Positions 27,958 through 36,375 of a stretch of 64,000 bases of DNA are shown piece by piece. The stretch is from contig NZ_CP109013.1 in NCBI RefSeq assembly GCF_036226745.1, positions 7,254,001 to 7,318,000 of the forward strand, given 5' to 3'. This stretch comes from Streptomyces sp. NBC_00683 (GTDB lineage: Bacteria > Actinomycetota > Actinomycetes > Streptomycetales > Streptomycetaceae). Position 1 is the first letter of the stretch; each line of letters begins with the position of its first letter. Under the pieces are notes generated by a model. That model was not told where the DNA came from and searched no databases. It was given only the letters and a program-made list of their open reading frames with translations. A program made the position numbers and the translations under genes.

Positions 27958-29031
27958 TCAGGCGGGGCGGGGGAAGACCGCGCCGTCGAATATCTTTCGT
28001 GCGGTGCGTACGACAGCAGTGCGGCGGGCGGTCGGAAGAGCGCCTGACCTGCCGTGCTCGATGCTCGATTCGATGTCGAGAAAGCCGGTGGGGTGCTCGA
28101 TTCGCAGCCGGTCCCCCCGTGCGGGCAGCTGTGCCACCTCCTCGCCGACGCCGCCCTCGATGCGCAGACCGGCGGCCACGCTCGCGGCGCCCAGTACGCC
28201 GATGGAGGTGTGGCAGCGCACCGGGATGAACGTGCGTGTCGTCACCGCACCGCCGTACCGGGGAGGCGCCAGCAGGCTGACCTTGGGCACCGTGGTGTCG
28301 GAGACGTCGCCGAGGCCCATCGACCTCCCTGCCGTGAGACGGATCTCCCGGATCCGCTCGGCCAGGGTCGCGTCCGCCTCCAGCTCCTTGGGGTCCTCGT
28401 AACCGCTGACACCGAGAGAGGACGCGGCGACCAGCACGGTCGGCATACCGTTGTCCACGCAGGTCACCTCCGTCCCCGCCGCGATGTCACGGACGCGACC
28501 GGTGGGCAGCAAAGGGCCGGCGCCCGGCGGGAACCCGATCACCACGGCCGCGGCCGTGCCGGGCACGCCGGAGATCTCCGCCGACCCGGTGTACGCGACA
28601 CGGCCACCCGGCGTCGGGAAGGTGGCGGTGGCGAAGTCCCCGCTGTTGACCATCCGGATGCGCACCGAGGTCTCACCGTCCTCGGCTGCGACCAGGCCCC
28701 GCTCGACGGCGAAGGGGCCGACCCCGGCGAGGAGGTTGCCGCAGTTCTGATTCGTCGTCACCTCCGGTTTTTCCACGTTCACTTGGAGGAAGAGGTAGTC
28801 GACGTCGGCGTCCTGGTGCGCGGAGGCGGAGACGACTGCGACCTTGCTGGTGAGCGGGTGCCCTCCGCCGAGGCCGTCGATCTGGCGCGGGTCGGGGCTG
28901 CCCATGACCCGCAGCAGCAGCTCGTCGCGGGCGACGGGGTCGGCGGTCAGATCGGCGGCGAGGAAGTAGGCGCCCTTGGAGGTGCCGCCGCGCATGAGCA
29001 TGCAGCGCACCTCCTCGAGCAGCCCGGTCAT
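27958..29031 (-). CDS. galD: 4-Oxalomesaconate tautomerase (GalD, PrpF family)
   Basis: 357 residues from ATG 29031, overlapping the upstream stop by ATGA. It begins with the family hallmark CMLMRGGTSKGAYFLAADL and continues with MGSPDPRQIDGLGG, LTSKVA, QNCGNLLAGVGPFA, VTCVDNGMP and TRTFIPVRCHTSIGVLGA. As I recall it, Pseudomonas putida GalD has the same motifs in the same order. GalD converts the keto form of 4-oxalomesaconate into the enol form used by GalB. The cysteine in QNCGN is the expected catalytic residue. Its presence points to gallate rather than simple protocatechuate cleavage. Confidence 0.88.
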   Translation of the reverse strand: MTGLLEEVRCMLMRGGTSKGAYFLAADLTADPVARDELLLRVMGSPDPRQIDGLGGGHPLTSKVAVVSASAHQDADVDYLFLQVNVEKPEVTTNQNCGNLLAGVGPFAVERGLVAAEDGETSVRIRMVNSGDFATATFPTPGGRVAYTGSAEISGVPGTAAAVVIGFPPGAGPLLPTGRVRDIAAGTEVTCVDNGMPTVLVAASSLGVSGYEDPKELEADATLAERIREIRLTAGRSMGLGDVSDTTVPKVSLLAPPRYGGAVTTRTFIPVRCHTSIGVLGAASVAAGLRIEGGVGEEVAQLPARGDRLRIEHPTGFLDIESSIEHGRSGALPTARRTAVVRTARKIFDGAVFPRPA

Positions 29032-29738
29032 GTCCCCGCTCCGTCGCGGGAGTACTCCTCGTAGGTCCGGTACGTCACACCCAGGCGTACGAGCGTCTCG
29101 CGCAGGCCGTAACGGTCCAGCCCGAGCCTGCCGTCGATGAAGGAGGCGCGGGCGTCGGCCTCCTTCTGCTCGCGGGCCCCGGAGGCCTCGGCCGTCTCGC
29201 GGGCGCGCTCGCGCGGCACACACACCACACCGTCGTCGTCGGCGAGGATCACGTCGCCGGGACGGATGACCTGGCCGCCGATCGCGACAGGCACATTGAC
29301 CGAGCCGCCGGTCGCCTTGACCGTGCCCTGCGGGCTGACTGCCGCGGACCAGGCGGGGAAGCCCATTTCGCGGAGTTCGGCCGTGTCCCGGATGCCCGCG
29401 TTGATGATCAGGCCGCGTACGCCGCGCCGCTGCAGCGCGGTGGCGAACAGCTCGCCGAACATGCCGTCGGTGGAGGGCGAGGTGGTGGTGACAACCAGCA
29501 GATCGCCCTCACCGCACTGCTCGACGGCGGCGTGGATCATGAGGTTGTCGCCCGGCCAGGACAGCACGGTGACCGCGGTGCCCGCGACCCGGGTGTCCTG
29601 CTGGACCGGGCGCAGGTGCGTGCCGAGCAGGCCGGTGCGGCCCATTGCCTCGTGCACGGTGGCGACGCCGTATCCGGCGAGCGCCTCGACATCCTTCGCG
29701 TCCGCCTTCGGCGGGCCGGTGACGATCACGCCGCTCAT
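29028..29738 (-). CDS. galC: 4-Carboxy-4-hydroxy-2-oxoadipate aldolase (GalC/LigK type, RraA family)
   Basis: 236 residues, the length of LigK/GalC (about 230), from ATG 29738 overlapping the preceding stop by ATGA. Conserved blocks are GVATVHEAMGRTGLL, AVTVLSWPGDNLMIHAAVEQ, LIINAGIRDTAELREMGFP and GDVILADDDGVVCVP. The Asp of NAGIRD is a Mg2+-associated catalytic residue in the family. The enzyme splits the C7/C6 hydroxy-oxo acid into pyruvate and oxaloacetate, the last step of gallate breakdown. RraA itself (RNase E inhibitor) is shorter and lacks the C-terminal helices. Confidence 0.9.
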   Translation of the reverse strand: MSGVIVTGPPKADAKDVEALAGYGVATVHEAMGRTGLLGTHLRPVQQDTRVAGTAVTVLSWPGDNLMIHAAVEQCGEGDLLVVTTTSPSTDGMFGELFATALQRRGVRGLIINAGIRDTAELREMGFPAWSAAVSPQGTVKATGGSVNVPVAIGGQVIRPGDVILADDDGVVCVPRERARETAEASGAREQKEADARASFIDGRLGLDRYGLRETLVRLGVTYRTYEEYSRDGAGT

Positions 29739-30484
29739 GCCAGCTCCTTCGCGATCTGCGGGTAGGGGCGCATGTACGCCTCGGCCATGGTCCTGTGGGC
29801 CAGGCCCAGGTTCGGGCCGGCGTTGCGCTTGAGCTGGACGCCGCGGCGCACCGCGAGGTCGGTGTAGTAGTCCCACAGGTGCTGCTGGGCGCCGAGGCAC
29901 TCCATGGCCTTGCGCTTGGTCTCCCACACCTCGGTGATGTCGAGGAGGACCTCGGGCCTGAAGCCGCTCATCTCGGGCTGGTGCGGCTCGAAGTAGAAGA
30001 CAGGCGGTGCGCCGATGATCTCGCCCGCGCCGGGGTAGCCGATGGCCTGGGCGAGGATGCGGGATTCGAGGGCCATCCGGTTGGCAGCCGGGTGGTCGCC
30101 GTTGTAAGGGTCCTCGGCGGGGTGGGTGAGGACGACGTCGGGCTGGGTGGCGCGGTAGACCTCGACGAGCTGGTCGGTCAGCTCGCGGCCGACCAGGAGC
30201 GGATAGTCGCCCGCGTCGAAGAAGCGCACCTCGGCGCCGAGCGTCGCGGCCGCGCGCTCGGCCTCGTCGCGGCGTATCGCCTTGATCTCGTCCAGCGTCC
30301 TGCCTTCGCGCCACGCCTTGGCGGACTCGCCGCGCTCGCCGAAGGTCAGGCACGCGATGGTGACCGACTCCCCGCGCGAGGACGCCAGGGCTATGGCTCC
30401 ACCCGCCCGCCACACGAAGTCCCCGGCGTGCGCCGTGATCACCAGCGTCGACCGTGGGGTGGCGGGCGCGTTGCCGTGCGTCAT
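29735..30484 (-). CDS. galB: 4-Oxalomesaconate hydratase (GalB, PIG-L family)
   Basis: 249 residues from ATG 30484. It is a LmbE/PIG-L fold, but the usual AHPDD zinc motif reads AHAGD (VITAHAGDFVWRAGGAIALA), close to what I recall for GalB of Pseudomonas putida (AHAAD followed by FVWRAGG). Other markers are CLTFGERGESAKAW, VVLTHPAEDPYNGDHPAANR and PPVFYFEPHQPEMSGF. GalB is a Zn-dependent hydratase that adds water to 4-oxalomesaconate enol. Deacetylase activity, the usual PIG-L annotation, is less likely in this context. Confidence 0.87.
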   Translation of the reverse strand: MTHGNAPATPRSTLVITAHAGDFVWRAGGAIALASSRGESVTIACLTFGERGESAKAWREGRTLDEIKAIRRDEAERAAATLGAEVRFFDAGDYPLLVGRELTDQLVEVYRATQPDVVLTHPAEDPYNGDHPAANRMALESRILAQAIGYPGAGEIIGAPPVFYFEPHQPEMSGFRPEVLLDITEVWETKRKAMECLGAQQHLWDYYTDLAVRRGVQLKRNAGPNLGLAHRTMAEAYMRPYPQIAKELA

Positions 30485-30530
30485 GATGAACTCTCCTTGG
30501 TGACAGGTGTGCTCCCGCCCCCGCGGTGCG

Positions 30531-31184
30531 TCAGTCGTCGCGCAAGGCGTCGATCACGCTGCTGAGGTGGGCGCGGACGGCTGCTTCCGCCGCCTGCGGG
30601 TCCCTCGCCGTGATCGCCTCGATCACGGCCAGATGCTCACTCAGGGACTTCTGCGGACGGCCCGGCCTCAGTGCCAACTGGAACTGATGACGCACCAGTT
30701 GGCCGTTGAGCCGCTCCAGGAGCCCGACGGCCGTCCGCTGGCCGGAGAACTCCCTGATCATGGCGTGCAGTTGGTGGTTGAGCTCGGAGTAGGTCATCGG
30801 CTCGCCGTCGGCGACCGCACGCGACATCGCCGCGCCCGTCCGCGCCAGCTCGGCCAGCTGCTCCTCGGTCGCCCCGGTGGCCACCTTGGCGACACAGAGC
30901 CCTTCGAGGACCATCCGGCACTCGGTGATGGCGACCGCTTCCTCCCTGGTCACCACACGCACGCGTGATCCGCGGTTACGGATCCGCTCGACCAGCCCTT
31001 CCGATGCCAGCTCGAGAAGGGCCGCACGGATGCTGGCCCGCGTCACACCGAACTGCTCGGCGAGATCGTCCTCCACCAGCCGTTGGGCCGGTGCCATCTC
31101 CCCTTGCAGAATCGCCTGCCGCAGCTGCGCGAGCGCCTGCTGCTTGGCCTGCTCCCCGGTGCCTGGACGAGCTTCCTTCGGCAT
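30531..31184 (-). CDS. GntR family regulator with FCD domain, predicted repressor of the tannin/gallate regulon
   Basis: 217 residues from ATG 31184 with AGGGAGG upstream. The winged HTH is at about 15-78 (ALAQLRQAILQGEMAPAQRLVEDDLAEQFGVTRASIRAALLELASEGLVERI). The FCD ligand domain is at about 85-215 (EECRM-type helix ITECRMVLEGLCVAKVA, then LNHQLHAMIREFSGQ), with His residues for metal/ligand. It is the first gene of the catabolic operon 31184-26947, with 46 nt before galB. Its own promoter carries the predicted operator (site B), implying autoregulation. The ligand is probably gallate or a ring-cleavage product. Confidence 0.9.
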   Translation of the reverse strand: MPKEARPGTGEQAKQQALAQLRQAILQGEMAPAQRLVEDDLAEQFGVTRASIRAALLELASEGLVERIRNRGSRVRVVTREEAVAITECRMVLEGLCVAKVATGATEEQLAELARTGAAMSRAVADGEPMTYSELNHQLHAMIREFSGQRTAVGLLERLNGQLVRHQFQLALRPGRPQKSLSEHLAVIEAITARDPQAAEAAVRAHLSSVIDALRDD

Positions 31185-31213
31185 CTATGCCCTCCCTGAG
31201 TGAGTGCCTGTCG

Positions 31214-31256
31214 AACCTAAACTTAGGCCAACAGAATTGTCAACGATTTTGGCGAC
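31214..31256 (-). promoter_or_regulatory. Promoter of the gntR-galBCD-dioxygenase operon with operator (site B)
   Basis: On the minus strand TTGACA (31243-31238), 18 nt, TAGGTT (31219-31214). The plus strand reads GTCAAC-GATTTT-GGCGAC (31239-31256), the same pattern as site A, and it contains the -35 box. A second palindrome, CCTAA-AC-TTAGG (31216-31227), overlaps the -10 box. Confidence 0.75.
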
Positions 31257-31260
31257 GGTA

Positions 31261-31289
31261 TTGCCGACGTGCTTCGGCGGCGCTACGTT
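31261..31289 (+). promoter_or_regulatory. Promoter of the tannase gene
   Basis: TTGCCG (31261-31266), 17 nt, TACGTT (31284-31289). It directly follows site B, which lies just upstream of the -35 box and could serve both divergent transcripts. About 145 nt of leader precede the gene start at 31440. Confidence 0.55.
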
Positions 31290-31439
31290 CATCCGCCACG
31301 GCACCCGTTGCCCCGTCGTGACCGCCGCCCGCTCGACTGCCCGGCATCCGGGAGCCGGGGCGTGGAAGACGCGACACCGCGTCCGCACGGGCCGGTACGG
31401 CCTGCTGTCCTCAACCCCCTCCTCAGGAAAGGAACGCGC

Positions 31440-33215
31440 ATGAGGCGACCTCGCCTGCTTCCATGCCTGTCCCGCGCACGAGTCCTCACCGCCGCTGCCG
31501 CCGCCACCGGGCTCGCCGCCGCGACCGCCCTGCTGCTGCCGGCCGGGGGGCCCGCCGGTGCGGTCGGCGCCCCGGCCGCCTCCTCGGTCGTTGCCGTCAC
31601 GTCGAGCAGCACGTCCTCCGGTATCGAGCCGGCCATGTCCTGCGCCGGCATCGCGTCGCAGGACCTGGCCGCCGCCGTGCCGGGTGTGCCCTTCGGGATC
31701 ACTTCCGCCACGGAGCTGGCCGCCGGAAACAATACGCTCGGCAACTGGGCGGCCTGCGTGGTGAAGGGCGTGATCGCACCGCAGATCCACTTCGAGCTGC
31801 GTCTGCCCCGGACAGGGTGGCAGGCCGACTACCTCCAGATCGGCTGCGGCGGCCTCTGCGGCAACGTGAACGCGGGCAGCGCCCCCGCATCGAGCGGCTG
31901 TGTCCCGCTGACCGGGGGCGCCTTCGCCGTCGCCTCCAGCGACGAGGGTCACTACCAGGGCGGCGGCCTGTTCTCCACCGACCCGACGCTGCGCGCCGAC
32001 TTCGGCTACAAGTCCGACCATCAGCTCGCACAGACGGCCAAGGCGATCATCAAGCTGTACTACGGGCAGCCCGCCGCCCACTCGTACTTCGACGGCTGTT
32101 CGCAGGGCGGTCACCAGGCCCTGACCGAGGCGCAGCGCTACCCGGCCGACTTCGACGGCATCGTCGCCGGGGCCCCGGCCAACAACTTCACGGCGCTGAA
32201 CACCTTCTCGCACGCCTGGACCGCCCAGTCGGTCTTCCTCGACGGCGGGCCGGCCACGATCACCACCGCCGACCTCGCGCCCCTGCACGAGGCCGTACTC
32301 GAGGGCTGCGGCGCCACCGACGGGATCATCGCCGATCCGCTGGACTGCGACTGGGATCCGGCAAGCATCCGATGCGCGGCCGGTCAGACCTCCACGTCCT
32401 CGGACTACTGCCTGACACCGGACCAGATCACCACGCTGCACCGGATCTACGCGGGGCCGACCGACGAGCACGGCAAGCTGCTGTACCCGGGGTACCAGCT
32501 GCGCGGCTCCGAACCGAACTGGGCCGGCGTCATCGTCCCGGCCACGGCCACCGGCACCACCGGAGACGTGAACTTCGTACGGGAGACGATCCGTTACCAG
32601 ATCTTCGACAGCCCACAGCCGGCCCTGACGTACAAGGACATCGAGTTCACCGAGGCCTACTACAAGAAGGTCATGCGGCCCAACGAGGGCATGTACGACG
32701 CGACCGACCCGGATCTGAAGGCGTTCAAGGCGGCAGGCGGCAAGCTCATCCTCTGGCACGGTCTGGGGGATCAGCACATCCCGGCCGTCGGAACGATGGC
32801 GTACTACAAGGCCGTGCAGAAGGCCATGGGCGGCGCAGCGGCGACCAGTAGCTTCGCCCGTCTGTTCCTGCTCCCGGGTGTGGCGCACTGCGGCGGCGGT
32901 CAGGGCCCGGACAGTTTCGACGCGCTGACCGCCGTGGTCGACTGGGTGACCAGGGGCGAGGCTCCGGGCAGCCTGGCGACCACGGCCGTCGACGGCAGCG
33001 GTGAGGTCACCGCCGCCCGCCCGGTCTACCCCTTCCCGTACGTCGCCAGGAATACCACCGGCGGCCCGGCCGACGAGGCGAGCAGCTATACCCCTGTCGC
33101 GTCCCGTGCCGAGGCCGGCCTGACGCTCGACTGGCTCGGCTCCTTCCGTTCCGGCTACGAGACGACGGGCAACTGGGTCCACGGCGCGTGGGTGGTCACC
33201 AAGGGCAAGGCGTGA
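31440..33215 (+). CDS. Secreted tannase/feruloyl esterase family hydrolase
   Basis: 591 residues from ATG 31440 behind AGGAAAGGA; the in-frame extension upstream spans the promoter. A signal peptide occupies about 1-41 (MRRPRLLPCLSRAR, long Ala/Leu core, GPAGAVGAP). The fungal-type tannase fold shows Ser221 in GCSQGGHQAL, Asp444 in WHGLGDQHIP and His483 in GVAHCGGGQGP. Cys220 and Cys484 next to Ser and His make the CS-D-HC motif that defines the family. It hydrolyses galloyl or feruloyl esters outside the cell, and the adjacent gallate genes favour galloyl esters. Confidence 0.92.
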   Translation: MRRPRLLPCLSRARVLTAAAAATGLAAATALLLPAGGPAGAVGAPAASSVVAVTSSSTSSGIEPAMSCAGIASQDLAAAVPGVPFGITSATELAAGNNTLGNWAACVVKGVIAPQIHFELRLPRTGWQADYLQIGCGGLCGNVNAGSAPASSGCVPLTGGAFAVASSDEGHYQGGGLFSTDPTLRADFGYKSDHQLAQTAKAIIKLYYGQPAAHSYFDGCSQGGHQALTEAQRYPADFDGIVAGAPANNFTALNTFSHAWTAQSVFLDGGPATITTADLAPLHEAVLEGCGATDGIIADPLDCDWDPASIRCAAGQTSTSSDYCLTPDQITTLHRIYAGPTDEHGKLLYPGYQLRGSEPNWAGVIVPATATGTTGDVNFVRETIRYQIFDSPQPALTYKDIEFTEAYYKKVMRPNEGMYDATDPDLKAFKAAGGKLILWHGLGDQHIPAVGTMAYYKAVQKAMGGAAATSSFARLFLLPGVAHCGGGQGPDSFDALTAVVDWVTRGEAPGSLATTAVDGSGEVTAARPVYPFPYVARNTTGGPADEASSYTPVASRAEAGLTLDWLGSFRSGYETTGNWVHGAWVVTKGKA

Positions 33216-33355
33216 CCGCTTGACGTGACGGCCGGTGTTCGGCCCCGAACCGGCCGACGCCCCCGGGGCGGGACCCCGCAGGTCCAGCTCCGGGGGTGGG
33301 TGACCGGTTCGGTCTTCCTGTGTGCCGCCCTCGAGTTTGTGCATCACCTTTGAAT

Positions 33356-33398
33356 GGTCACGAAATTGTTGACGATTCTTGCGGGTGTCTCCTACGGT
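33356..33398 (+). promoter_or_regulatory. Promoter of the subtype B tannase gene with operator (site C)
   Basis: TTGACG (33369-33374), 18 nt, TACGGT (33393-33398). GGTCAC-GAAATT-GTTGAC (33356-33373) matches sites A and B in spacing and again contains the -35 box. The right arm is perfect and the left arm degenerate. The 33216-33516 interval holds no other feature that I can support. Confidence 0.7.
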
Positions 33399-33516
33399 CG
33401 GTCCCGAGCCGTCGGCGTGGCATCCGGGACCCGATCGGGTCCGCCACGGCCGTGCCCGGCATCCGGCATGTGAGGCGACGGCAGTCCAGGACTGCCGCAG
33501 AAGAAAGAGACGCCAC

Positions 33517-35166
33517 GTGAAGCACAGGGCAGTGAAGCGCAGGACGGTCCTGATGGGTATCGGTGCAACCGCCGGCGTCGCGGCGGCGGGAGGTCTCGCC
33601 CTGAACGCACAGGCTTCCGGTGGGGGTACGGACGACACCAACGGCTCGGGCACGCTTGTCTTCGACAGGGACGACTACACCGAGCTGACGACCACCATCG
33701 GCGCCGACGACGGCGCCAAGAAGGTCACTTACCACTTCTACAAGGCCATCACCTATGTCACCCGTCCGGTGAACCCCGACTACCAGAGTCTGGTCGTCAG
33801 CGTTCCCGTCGAGATCGACGGCAAGGCCGTCGACGCCACCGCGGCCCCCATCGTCTTCGCCAACGCAGTCGGCGGCTACTTCCCGGCGAGCGTGGCGGAC
33901 GCCGCGGGGGTCGGAGAAGCCACGATGGAGATGGGCGGCGTCGGCGGTCCACCCGGTGCAGGCGCGCCCGGCGCCACTCCCTCCGGCGGGGCCGGTGCCG
34001 GGGCCGAGGCCGGTACGGGAGACGTGGAGTCCGGCGGCAACTCGATGCTCGACGGCATGGGCAAGATGGTCAGCCTGCCGAAGCTGGCCCTGGCCGCAGG
34101 CTACGTCGTCGTGGAGCCGGGCTGCCGCGGCCGCTCCCTCACCGATGCCGGTGGCACCTACTACGGCACCGCCCCGGCCGCCATCGTCGATCTCAAGGCC
34201 GCCGTGCGCTACGTGCGCTCCAACAAGGGACGTATCCCGGGCAACACCGACCGCATCGTCTCCACGGGCACCAGCGCCGGAGGCGCCCTCTCGGCCCTGC
34301 TCGGCGCCTCCGGGAACAGCCCTCTGTACGCCGGGTACCTCAAGGAAGCCGGTGCTGCCGAGGCGAGCGACGCGGTCTTCGCCAGCGGCGACTGGTGCCC
34401 GATCGCCGATCTCGAGCACGCCGACGGCGCCTACGAGTGGAACTGGGGCACCAGCGTCACACAGAGCACCGGCAAGCAGGTGGACCAGGCCGTTTCCGCC
34501 GAGCTGCGTTCCCGGTTCGCGGAGTACCAGGCAGGGCTCAAGCTGAGGGGCATCGGCCGGTTCGGAGCTCTCACCGCACGCAACTACGACCAGTACCTGC
34601 TGCAGACCTACCTCCAGCCGGCGGCCACGACCTACCTCACGAGGCTGTCGGCCTCCGACCGTGCCGCCTATCTGGCCAGGAACACCTTCATCACATGGAA
34701 GGACAACCGTGCGGCCTTCACCTGGGAGGACTACCTCGCCCACGTGGGTGCGCGGAAGAAGACCATTCCGGCCTTCGACGCCTTCGACCTGTCCGCCGGC
34801 GAGAACAACGAGTTCGGCCAAGGCGTCACGCAGGCGCGGCACTTCACCCGGTACAGCCTCAAGAACGACTCCACCGGCATCAGCAGCAAGCGGCTCGACA
34901 GCGACATCCCGGAAAAGCTCAAGCTGATGAACCCCATGTACCACATCGAGCAGAAGAACCCCGGCCGCTCGAAGCACTGGTGGATCCGCGTCGGCACCAC
35001 CGACTCCGACACCTCCCTCACGGTCGTCGGAAACCTCGCCGCCGGCCTCGACAACCTCGGTGACGACGTCAACTCCCTGATGTACTGGGACGAGGGGCAC
35101 GGGGCCAACACCGATGCGGCGGACTTCCTCACATGGATCGCCGAAGTGACCGGCCACCGGAAGTAG
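33517..35166 (+). CDS. Secreted subtype B tannase (alpha/beta hydrolase)
   Basis: 549 residues from GTG 33517 behind AAGAAAGAGA. The signal has a Tat-like KRRTVLMG followed by a hydrophobic core (about 8-32). The nucleophile is Ser253 in STGTSAGGALSALLGASGN, the motif of the Lactobacillus plantarum type tannase. His528 is in DEGHGANTDAADFLTWI, and Asp496 or Asp498 in TTDSDTS is the likely acid. ADLEHADGAYEW is also typical. Residues about 145-175 are an unusual Gly/Pro/Ala-rich insert absent from the shorter Lactobacillus enzyme. It should free gallate from gallotannins. Confidence 0.88.
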   Translation: MKHRAVKRRTVLMGIGATAGVAAAGGLALNAQASGGGTDDTNGSGTLVFDRDDYTELTTTIGADDGAKKVTYHFYKAITYVTRPVNPDYQSLVVSVPVEIDGKAVDATAAPIVFANAVGGYFPASVADAAGVGEATMEMGGVGGPPGAGAPGATPSGGAGAGAEAGTGDVESGGNSMLDGMGKMVSLPKLALAAGYVVVEPGCRGRSLTDAGGTYYGTAPAAIVDLKAAVRYVRSNKGRIPGNTDRIVSTGTSAGGALSALLGASGNSPLYAGYLKEAGAAEASDAVFASGDWCPIADLEHADGAYEWNWGTSVTQSTGKQVDQAVSAELRSRFAEYQAGLKLRGIGRFGALTARNYDQYLLQTYLQPAATTYLTRLSASDRAAYLARNTFITWKDNRAAFTWEDYLAHVGARKKTIPAFDAFDLSAGENNEFGQGVTQARHFTRYSLKNDSTGISSKRLDSDIPEKLKLMNPMYHIEQKNPGRSKHWWIRVGTTDSDTSLTVVGNLAAGLDNLGDDVNSLMYWDEGHGANTDAADFLTWIAEVTGHRK

Positions 35167-35280
35167 CCGTACCGCTTCACCACTCAACGGGAGGCCGAGG
35201 GGCCGGCGGCTGCCAGGTCGGGCACGGGCAGACCGCTCCCTCGGACACCGGATCTCGTGCGGCACGCGCGAGACTGCCGC

Positions 35281-36375
35281 TCACAGCCGTGAGGCGGTCC
35301 CGCACCCCGCTCCGTCGCTCTCGCGGAGGCGCGCGTCCAAAGACGTGCTCCGGTCGTACGGGTCGACCTCGGGGCCGTCCCCCGAGCCTGTCACCGCGCG
35401 TTCGGCGCTGAACTCGGGGACCAAATAGCCGGTGAAGGTGTCGCAACCGCCGTTGGTGGTGTCCGACTTGTAGGAGACGAGGGAGAACGTCCCGGGCTTG
35501 ATCTTCACCTTCGACGGGTCGTCCCAGCTCACGACGACCTCGCGGCGCACAATGGTGCGGGTGACTTCGTCGCTGCCTGGCGCGGCACGAACGACCGGAT
35601 AGACGTAGGTGACGTCGGTGGACACCTCGACCGCACCGCGCTCACCCTGCCGGTACACGATCCGTCCACGGGTCCTGACCACGTTCCCGACCAGCCGCGC
35701 CTTCGCCTCCGCGAAACGGCTGAACAGCATCAGGGGGTCGTTCTCCCGGCTCGGGGCGCGGAACGCGGTCTCCAGGTAGTCGTTGACATCCTGCTGGTAC
35801 GGATTGATCAACGCGATCGCCTTCGCCGGCCGCTCCCCGCGCAGCACACCAGGATCCAGGCTGGACTCCGCAAGGAATTCCCGGGTCCGGTCGAGCGCCT
35901 GCGCGACCTGCTCCTTGCTCATCCAGCCGGTCGCCCGTGCCGCAGGCAGGACGAGTGATGCCGTCCCGTCGCCCCACCGCTCCGCCGGCGATCCTCTGAA
36001 CGGCTCCTCCAACGTGGGTGGTAGGGCCGCCTCCTTCGCCGGCGGCCGGTCCGGACGTTCCGACTCGGCGGCGAGCGGCGTACTCCCGCCGCCTCCGACT
36101 CCGAGCCACCCGGCAACCCGCCCCGGAACCATCACCACGACCAGCAGGACGACCACGGCCAGCAGGCCGACCACGTACCAGCCCTTTCCCCTGCGCGGCC
36201 GCGCCGGCTGGTGAGTCCGCCAGCCCTCCGGCCGACCGGGCTCATCCCGCAGCCGCTGCGCCACCATCCGGGCACGCGCCGACGGTTCCTCGGGCGCGCC
36301 CGGAGTCCCTTCCTCGGCCTCCCGCAGAAAGCGCTCCCACTCCTCGTCCGGTATGGACGCCCCACCCTTGCCCAC
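35281..36375 (-). CDS. Single-pass membrane protein of unknown function
   Basis: 364 residues from GTG 36375 (VGKGGASIPDEEWERFLREAE), with a G-rich GGGCGGGAA upstream; ORF extension farther upstream is not convincing. The N-terminal cytoplasmic part is charged, with a Pro/Arg-rich stretch, then one membrane segment (GWYVVGLLAVVVLLVVVMVPGRVAGWL, about 66-92). The outside part (about 100-364) has no recognised domain; it includes LINPYQQDVNDYLETAFRAPS and VSTDVTYVYPVVRAAPG. This looks like a streptomycete-specific family. It lies between the tannase and sugar-transport loci and belongs to neither by orientation. Confidence 0.75.
   Translation of the reverse strand: MGKGGASIPDEEWERFLREAEEGTPGAPEEPSARARMVAQRLRDEPGRPEGWRTHQPARPRRGKGWYVVGLLAVVVLLVVVMVPGRVAGWLGVGGGGSTPLAAESERPDRPPAKEAALPPTLEEPFRGSPAERWGDGTASLVLPAARATGWMSKEQVAQALDRTREFLAESSLDPGVLRGERPAKAIALINPYQQDVNDYLETAFRAPSRENDPLMLFSRFAEAKARLVGNVVRTRGRIVYRQGERGAVEVSTDVTYVYPVVRAAPGSDEVTRTIVRREVVVSWDDPSKVKIKPGTFSLVSYKSDTTNGGCDTFTGYLVPEFSAERAVTGSGDGPEVDPYDRSTSLDARLRESDGAGCGTASRL

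Noticed and set aside
26947..29738. Assigning the aromatic genes to a protocatechuate 4,5-cleavage pathway
   Set aside because: GalC is shared by both routes, but dehydrogenase and lactonase genes (LigC, LigI) are absent and a GalD-type tautomerase is present, which favours gallate.
29028..29738. Calling the RraA-family protein an RNase E inhibitor
   Set aside because: It has the LigK/GalC length and motifs and lies ATGA-coupled between galB and galD.
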